Below are positions 1 to 4,291 of a stretch of DNA of 6,313 bases, piece by piece (position 1 is the first letter of the stretch; each line of letters starts with the position of its first letter). The notes beneath the pieces were generated by a model. The model worked only from the letters and a program-made list of their open reading frames with translations, searched no databases and was not told where the DNA came from. The translations under genes and the position numbers were made by a program. This DNA comes from Bacillota bacterium (GTDB lineage: Bacteria; Bacillota; Clostridia; Lachnospirales; Cellulosilyticaceae), in the NCBI GenBank assembly GCA_023415525.1, contig JAEZKI010000544.1:1-6313 (forward strand), written 5' to 3'.

Positions 1-492
1 GGTATTACTACTTCTAAGGTGCTTAAGGAATACGGAAAATTAGAAATTAATGAGGATGAATTAAAGAAAGCATTGGCGACAGATCCAGAAGGTGTAGCTA
101 CTCTCTTTGCTGGAGGAAGAAGTGCTCAAACAGCTTATTTAGAAGCCAACTCAGATAAGACAGCAGCAGATTATGAAGCATTAACGGATGAGGAAAAGGC
201 TGAATGGAAGAATAAAGTGATGGGACTGGGGGAAAGATTGTATGCGGCCCTTGGTAAGCGTTATACAGGTGTGACTGATGTGAAAAGTGCTACAGTTATG
301 TTTAATGACCTTTTGATGGACAAAGAGCTAAAGACTATTAAAAGTGATTATGAAACACTTGTAGATCGATTAAACAATAAAGAAGATTACTATTATAAGA
401 AAATGGCAGCTATGGAAAAAATGATGAATCAACTAAATAGCCAGAGTAATTATTTAAGTTCATTAGCAGGCTTAGGAGGTAGCAATAAATGA
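1..492 (+). CDS. fliD: Flagellar filament cap protein FliD (hook-associated protein 2), C-terminal part
   Basis: FliD caps the tip of the flagellar filament and helps exported flagellin fold and assemble outside the cell. The frame is open from base 1, so this is the last 163 codons of a gene that begins upstream; the GTG at 19 is an internal valine, not a start. The FliD_C pattern is clear. Near the start, GKLEINEDELKKAL is followed by a VATLF segment, and then comes the GLGERLYAAL helix. The C-terminus carries the hallmark helix with YYYKKMAAMEKMMNQLNSQ and then SNYLSSL. The helical end is where FliD normally packs in the cap and where its FliT-type chaperone binds (family knowledge). It overlaps fliS by 4 bp (ATGA), which points to translational coupling. 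The N-terminal and D2/D3 domains are outside the window. Confidence 0.95.
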   Translation, partial: GITTSKVLKEYGKLEINEDELKKALATDPEGVATLFAGGRSAQTAYLEANSDKTAADYEALTDEEKAEWKNKVMGLGERLYAALGKRYTGVTDVKSATVMFNDLLMDKELKTIKSDYETLVDRLNNKEDYYYKKMAAMEKMMNQLNSQSNYLSSLAGLGGSNK

Positions 493-854
493 AAAACCCT
501 TATCAACAATATAAACAAAATAGTGTACTTACTGCGCCTCCAGGTGAACTTACACTTATGTTGTATAATGGGGCCTTAAAGTTTTGTTCCCAAGCAGAAG
601 AGGCCATAGAAAAAGAGGATACTCAATTAAGCCATAGGTATCTTATTAAAGTTCAAGACATCATATCTGAGTTAACTATTACTTTAGATAATAAGTATCC
701 TATTGCCCAAGAGATGAGTACGTTGTATGATTATATCAATCAATTGCTAGTAGAAGCCAATATGAAAAAAGATATAAAAAAACTACAGGAAGCTAAAGAC
801 CTTATAAGAGAATTTAGGGATACTTGGCAAGAGCTTCTTAAGACAAAGAAATAG
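489..854 (+). CDS. fliS: Flagellar export chaperone FliS
   Basis: FliS is the cytoplasmic chaperone that binds the disordered C-terminus of newly made flagellin, stops it polymerising early and hands it to the export gate. The 121-residue length is usual for the family. The N-terminus NPYQQYKQNSVLTAPPGELTLMLYNGALKF is the typical FliS opening: the conserved Y-x-x-Y segment, the A-P-x-E-L-x-L-M-L-Y-x-G-A stretch and the first helix. The later helices (HRYLIKVQDIISEL, LYDYINQLLVEAN, AKDLIREFRDTWQEL) complete the four-helix bundle. The start is fixed by an AGGAGGT ribosome binding site at 474-480, inside the end of fliD and 8 bases from the ATG, and by the ATGA overlap with the fliD stop. A strong hairpin terminator follows directly, so this may end the main fliD-fliS transcript. 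Confidence 0.96.
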   Translation: MKNPYQQYKQNSVLTAPPGELTLMLYNGALKFCSQAEEAIEKEDTQLSHRYLIKVQDIISELTITLDNKYPIAQEMSTLYDYINQLLVEANMKKDIKKLQEAKDLIREFRDTWQELLKTKK

Positions 855-862
855 CAGAAGTT

Positions 863-906
863 AAAGCCCTAACTTGATGTGATATGTAAATAAGTTAGGG
901 CTTTTT
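863..906 (+). terminator. Rho-independent terminator after fliS
   Basis: The arms AAAGCCCTAACTT (863-875) and AAGTTAGGGCTTT (892-904) pair perfectly over 13 bp around a 16-base loop. The T run covers 902-906, partly inside the right arm. The stem starts 8 bases after the fliS stop. The T run is short, so some read-through into the downstream chaperone-like genes is likely, and no clear promoter is visible between this hairpin and 933. Confidence 0.88.
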
Positions 907-932
907 GATTACAAGAAAGGAAGTGAGAATAG

Positions 933-1289
933 ATGAAAGAAAAACTTATTCAAGCTTTGCTACAATTAACATATGCACAGAAAAAGGCATTAGAACAAGA
1001 TGAAATAGAAGAATTTGAAAGACTATTACAACAAAGAGAGAATTTAATGAGTCAATTAAAAGCTCTAGATGAAAGAGAAAACTTAGAATGGTCAGAGGAA
1101 GAACAACAGTTGATAAAAGTTTTACAAGAGGCAGATAAGGTCAATAGCCAACTATTTTATCAGCAGATGGAAGAAGCTAAAATTGAAATTGGTAAGATAA
1201 GAAATCAGAGGAAAATAACAAATGTGTATAATCATCCTTATTCTACGGCAACAGAAGAGGGAATGTTTATTGATAAGAGAGGGAGATAA
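933..1289 (+). CDS. Probable FliT/FlgN-type flagellar export chaperone
   Basis: This is a 118-residue, highly charged, almost all-helical protein without a signal peptide or membrane segment, so it should be cytoplasmic. Residues 1-90 form long amphipathic helices with heptad-like spacing (LIQALLQLTYAQKKALE, EFERLLQQRENLMSQLKAL, QQLIKVLQEADKVNSQL). The tail has the pattern Y-N-H-P-Y, then G-M-F-I-D-K-R, resembling the short tyrosine-rich, FIDK-type ends I associate with small FliT/FlgN-like proteins in clostridia. In Firmicutes the gene after fliD-fliS is commonly fliT, whose product chaperones FliD; FlgN instead serves the hook-filament junction proteins. Position supports FliT, but sequence alone does not separate the two. 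The start is supported by AAGGAAGTG (917-925), 7 bases before the ATG. It lies downstream of the fliS terminator, so it depends on read-through or an unseen promoter. Confidence 0.65.
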   Translation: MKEKLIQALLQLTYAQKKALEQDEIEEFERLLQQRENLMSQLKALDERENLEWSEEEQQLIKVLQEADKVNSQLFYQQMEEAKIEIGKIRNQRKITNVYNHPYSTATEEGMFIDKRGR

Positions 1290-1318
1290 GTTATTAGTTT
1301 GGGTATGGAGGACGCGAT

Positions 1319-1756
1319 ATGGAAGAATTATATCAAAGATTAGAAGCCATTATAGAACTACTTGAGCAAATCAAGACGCTAACTAATAACCAAACAACTG
1401 TATTACTTAGCGAAGAAACAACCTTAGAAGAAGAAAGTATACTACTGGATATGATTGAGCAGATGGCAGCTTATAAGGATGAGATGATGACTAATCTTCA
1501 TGAACAAGAAGATGCTTTTCAAAAGGTATATGGCCTATATAAAGAAAGCTTAGCTGAGAGTCCTGAATTAGTGGCGATTAAAAAAAAGGTAGCAACTATT
1601 TTAAATTTGCAGGAAGGCATTGTAGAAATCGAGCAAAGCAATTTACTTCTAATGCAAAAAAGGTCAAAAACTAAAGCAGAAAAGGTCATTCTTCCTAAAA
1701 ATAATGCCAAAGTGACAGAAGCTTATCAAAAGCAACAAAAGAAAACTACTTATTAA
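1319..1756 (+). CDS. Helical flagellar-operon protein, possibly a second FliT/FlgN-like chaperone
   Basis: I do not recognise this 145-residue protein by name. It is cytoplasmic by appearance (no signal peptide or membrane helix) and mostly helical. Residues 1-25 are leucine/isoleucine-rich amphipathic helix and residues 33-75 are acidic helix with EEESILLDMIEQMAAYKDEM. Residues 85-115 hold a third helical block, and from about 113 on there is a lysine/glutamine-rich tail that looks disordered. The layout of a Leu-rich helix, an E-x-x-L-L-x-x-I helix, a spaced third helix with IEQSN and a basic tail resembles FliT/FlgN-type chaperones, but this is fold-level similarity only. GGAGG at 1307-1311 sets the start, 7 bases upstream. 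The 29-base gap from the previous gene and the terminator just after it place it last in the flagellar operon, which suggests a flagellar job. Confidence 0.6.
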   Translation: MEELYQRLEAIIELLEQIKTLTNNQTTVLLSEETTLEEESILLDMIEQMAAYKDEMMTNLHEQEDAFQKVYGLYKESLAESPELVAIKKKVATILNLQEGIVEIEQSNLLLMQKRSKTKAEKVILPKNNAKVTEAYQKQQKKTTY

Positions 1757-1800
1757 AAAGTATCATCCTAAAATTAACAGTAAAATAGTAAATAATAAAC

Positions 1801-1830
1801 TTGACGACCTATTAAAGAGTATGATATATT
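1801..1830 (+). promoter_or_regulatory. Candidate sigma-A promoter for the rpmG-secE-nusG operon
   Basis: TTGACG (1801-1806, 5 of 6 to the -35 consensus) and TATATT (1825-1830, 5 of 6 to the -10) are separated by 18 bases. Transcription would begin near 1837, inside the loop of the flagellar-operon terminator. The new transcript would therefore carry only the right arm of that hairpin and would not be stopped by it. It is the best promoter-like match I found in the gap before rpmG. Not proven; AT-rich DNA gives chance matches. Confidence 0.5.
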
Positions 1831-1859
1831 TGACTTGTACCTTAATAGGTCTTTTTTTT
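1806..1859 (+). terminator. Rho-independent terminator ending the flagellar operon
   Basis: GACCTATTAA (1806-1815) pairs perfectly over 10 bp with TTAATAGGTC (1842-1851), followed by eight T residues (1852-1859). The 26-base loop is unusually long and contains the candidate -10 element of the next operon. It lies about 50 bases after the last flagellar-region gene and separates it from rpmG. Confidence 0.82.
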
Positions 1860-1901
1860 ATGGCAATTTTATGAGATTTAACACAAGTGGAGGTGTCAAA
1901 A

Positions 1902-2054
1902 GTGAGAGTACAAATTACTTTAGCTTGTGAAGAATGCAAGCAAAGAAACTACACCATGACAAAGGATAAGAAAAAACATCCAGATCGCATGGAAACAAAG
2001 AAATATTGCAGATTCTGCAAAACACACACACCACACAAAGAAACTAAAAAATAA
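1902..2054 (+). CDS. rpmG: 50S ribosomal protein L33, zinc-ribbon form
   Basis: L33 is a small protein of the large ribosomal subunit, near the tRNA exit site. The frame encodes 50 residues beginning [12 protein letters not shown], the usual L33 start, and it has two cysteine pairs, C-E-E-C at 9-12 and C-R-F-C at 36-39. These make it the zinc-binding (C+) form; many Firmicutes keep a second, cysteine-free copy elsewhere for zinc shortage. The basic, lysine-rich middle and end fit rRNA binding. It starts with GTG, chosen because GGAGGTG (1889-1895) sits 6 bases upstream and because the protein begins at the family's normal residue. The order rpmG-secE-nusG-rplK-rplA is a common bacterial arrangement. 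Confidence 0.95.
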   Translation: MRVQITLACEECKQRNYTMTKDKKKHPDRMETKKYCRFCKTHTPHKETKK

Positions 2055-2088
2055 TTTGTGTGAGAAATAGCCAGGGAGGAAATAGGTT

Positions 2089-2268
2089 ATGGTAGAATTT
2101 TTCAGAGACTTTATTGCAGAAAGTAAAAGAGTAGTATGGCCTAACAGACAAGAACTATTTAAGATGACATGTAATGTTATTGGACTATCTGTAATGGTTG
2201 CACTTATAATTTTCGTAATGGATTATGGGTTTAGTACCATAATTAAACTATTACAAGGGTTATTATAA
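2089..2268 (+). CDS. secE: Preprotein translocase subunit SecE
   Basis: SecE clamps the SecY channel in the cytoplasmic membrane and is essential for Sec-dependent export. The 59-residue protein has the short single-span form found in most bacteria outside the enterics. Residues 3-25 form the conserved amphipathic cytoplasmic helix, including FFRDFIAESKRVVWPNRQEL with the family signature E-x-K-R-V-x-W-P. Residues about 29-52 form the membrane helix (VIGLSVMVALIIFVMDYGF). The start follows AGGGAGG (2073-2079) by 9 bases. The gene sits 34 bases after rpmG and 16 bases before nusG, the classic secE-nusG pair. No tRNA gene lies in the rpmG-secE gap, although tRNA-Trp is found there in some relatives. 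Confidence 0.96.
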   Translation: MVEFFRDFIAESKRVVWPNRQELFKMTCNVIGLSVMVALIIFVMDYGFSTIIKLLQGLL

Positions 2269-2284
2269 TAATGGAGGAACAAAC

Positions 2285-2803
2285 ATGGACAAGGCAAGTT
2301 GGTATGTAGTTCATACTTTCTCAGGCTATGAAAATAAAGTAAAAGCTAATATAGAAAAAGCGATTAAAAATCGAAATATGCAAGAACTCATCCACGCTGT
2401 AGAAGTTCCTTTGCAACAAGAAATCGAAGAAAAAAACGGTGTTAAAAAGACCGTACAGAGAAAAGTATTCCCTGGGTATGTATTAATCAAGATGATAATG
2501 ACAGATGATACCTGGTATGTCGTAAGAAATACCAGAGGGGTAACAGGGTTTGTAGGTCCTGACTCCAAACCAGTTTCACTTTCATTAGATGAGGTTAAAA
2601 ACATGGGAATCGATACTTCTGTATTGATGCCAAGTGTCCATATTGGAGATGCAGTAACTCTTCTTACAGGGGCATTTGAAAATTCAGAGGGTATCGTTAA
2701 AGAAATCCACCAAGCTAAAGGTACGGTTGTTGTATCTGTTAGCGGTTTTGGTAGAGAATTCCCAGTAGAGATAAGCATGAACCAAGTTGAAGTGCTTATC
2801 TAA
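2285..2803 (+). CDS. nusG: Transcription termination/antitermination factor NusG
   Basis: NusG binds the clamp of RNA polymerase through its N-terminal domain and affects pausing, Rho activity and coupling to the ribosome. At 172 residues it has a normal length. Residues 1-110 are the NGN domain: it starts WYVVHTFSGYENKV, contains the RKVFPGYVLIKM motif and continues with WYVVRNTRGVTGFVG. After a linker rich in charged and small residues, residues 120-172 form the KOW domain (HIGDAVTLLTGAF, then GREFPVEISMNQVEVLI). The KOW turn reads GAF where most NusG proteins have GPF, a mild deviation without obvious consequence. TGGAGGA (2272-2278) supports the ATG. It lies in the same direction as secE and rplK; no terminator is seen between nusG and rplK, so they are probably one transcript. 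Confidence 0.97.
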   Translation: MDKASWYVVHTFSGYENKVKANIEKAIKNRNMQELIHAVEVPLQQEIEEKNGVKKTVQRKVFPGYVLIKMIMTDDTWYVVRNTRGVTGFVGPDSKPVSLSLDEVKNMGIDTSVLMPSVHIGDAVTLLTGAFENSEGIVKEIHQAKGTVVVSVSGFGREFPVEISMNQVEVLI

Positions 2804-2863
2804 AGGCTGCACCAGTTTTGATGTAAGCTTCAATATGAGTAATCATTAAATTACGACGCGCGA

Positions 2864-2892
2864 GTGGGAGGGAATTCCCCGCGAATACCACA
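2864..2892 (+). promoter_or_regulatory. Probable ribosomal protein L1 binding site in the rplK leader
   Basis: GTGG (2864-2867) pairs with CCAC (2888-2891). Inside this, GGG (2870-2872) pairs with CCC (2877-2879) around an AATT loop. This leaves an asymmetric internal loop with GA on the 5' side and CGCGAATA on the 3' side. The left GTGGGAGG and the right AATACCAC correspond closely to the base of the L1 stalk of 23S rRNA as I remember it (GGTGGGAGGC paired with TTGAAATACCACC). L1 is known in E. coli to repress the rplK-rplA messenger by binding such a mimic. The element ends 7 bases before the AGGAGGT (2899-2905) of rplK, well placed to block translation. A small hairpin, GTAAT (2839-2843) with ATTAC (2850-2854), lies just upstream. 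Confidence 0.8.
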
Positions 2893-2912
2893 TTTTTTAG
2901 GAGGTACCAATA

Positions 2913-3338
2913 ATGGCAAAAAAAGTTACAGGAATGATCAAATTACAAATTGCTGCTGGTAAAGCAACTCCAGCACCACCAGTTGGGCCAGCTTTAGGTC
3001 AACATGGTGTAAATATCGTTCAATTTACAAAAGAGTTTAATGAAAGAACAGCAAAAGATGCAGGTCTTATTATACCAGTAGTTATTACTGTATATGCAGA
3101 TAGATCTTTCTCTTTCATTACAAAAACTCCACCAGCTGCAGTTCTTTTAAAGAAAGCATGTAAAATTGAATCTGGTTCAGCAAACTCTATCAAAAACAAA
3201 GTTGCTAAGATTTCAGAAGAAGAACTTCGTAAAATCGCTGAACTTAAAATGCCTGACTTAAACGCATCAAGCGTTGAAGCAGCTATGAGCATGATCGCTG
3301 GAACAGCACGTTCTATGGGAATCACAATCGTAAAATAA
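2913..3338 (+). CDS. rplK: 50S ribosomal protein L11
   Basis: L11 forms the base of the GTPase-associated centre with 23S rRNA and is needed for factor-dependent GTP hydrolysis and the stringent response; it is also part of the thiostrepton site. The 141-residue length is standard. Residues 1-70 are the N-terminal domain, with [21 protein letters not shown] (proline-rich, the usual contact region for thiostrepton and factors) and [15 protein letters not shown]. Residues 75-141 are the rRNA-binding domain, with [17 protein letters not shown] and the C-terminal GTARSMGI signature. The start follows AGGAGGT by 7 bases. Codon use is biased as in highly expressed genes, with almost no ATA codons, in contrast to the glycosyltransferase gene downstream. 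An L1-type RNA element precedes the gene and presumably tunes its translation. Confidence 0.98.
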   Translation: MAKKVTGMIKLQIAAGKATPAPPVGPALGQHGVNIVQFTKEFNERTAKDAGLIIPVVITVYADRSFSFITKTPPAAVLLKKACKIESGSANSIKNKVAKISEEELRKIAELKMPDLNASSVEAAMSMIAGTARSMGITIVK

Positions 3339-3372
3339 TCTTTAATTTATAATAGGCGCGTAACTTATTTAC

Positions 3373-3402
3373 GTGGGAGGGCTATGCCCCGATAAAACCA
3401 CA
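3373..3402 (+). promoter_or_regulatory. Second probable L1 binding site, in the rplA leader
   Basis: This repeats the element found before rplK. GTGG (3373-3376) pairs with CCAC (3398-3401); GGGC (3379-3382) pairs with GCCC (3386-3389) around a TAT loop. The internal loop again has GA on the left and CGATAAAA on the right. The inner stem bases differ from the first copy while pairing is kept, and the loop bases GA and C-G...A are retained, as expected for a selected RNA structure. AGGAGG (3403-3408) of rplA begins directly after the element, so bound L1 should cover it. A hairpin CGTAA (3359-3363) with TTACG (3369-3373) overlaps the left edge by one base. Confidence 0.78.
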
Positions 3403-3415
3403 AGGAGGTAAAGTA

Positions 3416-4111
3416 ATGAAAAGAGGAAAAAAATATATTGAAGCAGCTAAGCTTGTAGACCGTACAGCAATGTATGAGCCATCAGAAGCTTTTGCATTAG
3501 TAGAAAAAACAAAAACTGCTAAATTTGATGAGACAGTAGAAGCTCATATCAAATTAGGTGTAGATAGCCGTCATGCTGACCAACAAGTTCGTGGTGCGGT
3601 AGTATTACCACACGGTACAGGTAAAACTCAAAGAGTATTAGTATTTGCTAAAGGACCTAAAGCTGATGAAGCATTAGCAGCAGGTGCTGACTTTGTTGGA
3701 GCAGAAGATTTAATCCCAAAAATTCAAAATGAAGGTTGGTTTGAATTTGATATCGTTGTAGCAACTCCAGATATGATGGGTGTTGTAGGTAGACTTGGTC
3801 GTGTACTTGGACCAAAAGGTTTAATGCCAAACCCTAAAGCTGGTACAGTAACTATGGATGTTACAAAAGCAATCAACGAAATCAAAGCTGGTAAAATCGA
3901 ATACCGTCTTGATAAAACAAACATTATTCACGTTCCAATTGGTAAAGTATCCTTTGGTACTGAAAAATTAAGAGACAACTTCCACACATTAATGAGTGCA
4001 GTTATCAAAGCGAAACCAGCTGCTGCAAAAGGCCAATACCTTCGTAGCATCTCCGTTTCATCAACAATGGGTCCTGGTATCAAAATCAACCCAATGAAAG
4101 CTGAAGAATAA
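3416..4111 (+). CDS. rplA: 50S ribosomal protein L1
   Basis: L1 forms the mobile stalk that helps release deacylated tRNA from the E site, and in many bacteria it represses its own operon's translation. The 231 residues match the usual bacterial length. Characteristic segments are the start [19 protein letters not shown] and the stretch [19 protein letters not shown]. After these come the highly conserved [20 protein letters not shown] (about residues 136-155) and, near the end, the [16 protein letters not shown] motif. AGGAGG at 3403-3408 fixes the ATG. The gap to rplK is 77 bases and is filled mostly by the second L1-type site. Codon bias matches rplK. It is the last gene of the operon here: a strong terminator follows 23 bases after its stop, and rplJ/rplL do not follow. 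Confidence 0.98.
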   Translation: MKRGKKYIEAAKLVDRTAMYEPSEAFALVEKTKTAKFDETVEAHIKLGVDSRHADQQVRGAVVLPHGTGKTQRVLVFAKGPKADEALAAGADFVGAEDLIPKIQNEGWFEFDIVVATPDMMGVVGRLGRVLGPKGLMPNPKAGTVTMDVTKAINEIKAGKIEYRLDKTNIIHVPIGKVSFGTEKLRDNFHTLMSAVIKAKPAAAKGQYLRSISVSSTMGPGIKINPMKAEE

Positions 4112-4134
4112 TCTGCAAATAAATAAAGAAGAGT

Positions 4135-4169
4135 CGCATCTCTCCAAATAAGGAGAGGTGCGTTTTTTT
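4135..4169 (+). terminator. Rho-independent terminator after rplA
   Basis: CGCATCTCTCC (4135-4145) pairs with GGAGAGGTGCG (4152-4162) over 11 bp with one G-T wobble, around a 6-base AAATAA loop, and is followed by seven T residues (4163-4169). This is a compact, strong terminator. It closes the ribosomal protein operon and separates it from the glycosyltransferase gene. Confidence 0.93.
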
Positions 4170-4226
4170 ATGGGAAAAATAGAAGGTATCTATGAAAGAC
4201 TTGAAACTTTATGTTGGAAAAGAGTG

Positions 4227-4252
4227 TAGAATACACAGAGAGGAGTCGATAT
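4227..4252 (+). promoter_or_regulatory. Candidate sigma-28 (SigD/FliA-type) promoter
   Basis: TAGA (4227-4230) and GTCGATAT (4245-4252) are 14 bases apart. The flagellar sigma factor of Gram-positive bacteria recognises TAAA, about 15 bases, then GCCGATAT, so the match is 3 of 4 and 7 of 8. It lies 40 bases upstream of the glycosyltransferase start codon and just after the rplA terminator, where a new promoter is needed. The same DNA contains TATAAT (4250-4255), which could serve sigma-A, but no good -35 sits 17 bases before it (TAGAAT only). The flagellar reading is therefore preferred but not certain. Confidence 0.45.
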
Positions 4253-4291
4253 AATAAAATATAAGCACTTTGGAACAAGGAGGGACAAAAA

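Noticed and set aside
19..492. GTG at 19 as a start of a separate short gene
   Set aside because: The frame is open to base 1, the residues before it continue the FliD pattern, and no ribosome binding site precedes it.
2055..2088. Search for a tRNA gene between rpmG and secE, as in some relatives
   Set aside because: The gap is only 34 bases and contains the secE ribosome binding site; a tRNA cannot fit.
2326..2778. 150-codon open frame on the minus strand inside nusG
   Set aside because: It lies wholly antisense to an unmistakable nusG, has no ribosome binding site of note and its product resembles nothing; it is a shadow of the codon bias of the real gene. The same applies to minus-strand frames within the rplK, rplA, flagellar and glycosyltransferase genes.
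2818..2845. Possible promoter in the nusG-rplK gap (TTGATG, 16 bases, TAATCA)
   Set aside because: The -10 match is poor and the region is better explained as the leader of the L1 element; secE-nusG-rplK read-through needs no extra promoter.
4170..4229. ATG-started 19-codon frame just after the rplA terminator
   Set aside because: The ATG directly follows the terminator T run, no ribosome binding site is possible there, and the peptide has no recognisable features.
4201..4232. Possible sigma-A promoter TTGAAA with TAGAAT
   Set aside because: The spacer would be 20 bases, too long for a normal sigma-A promoter.
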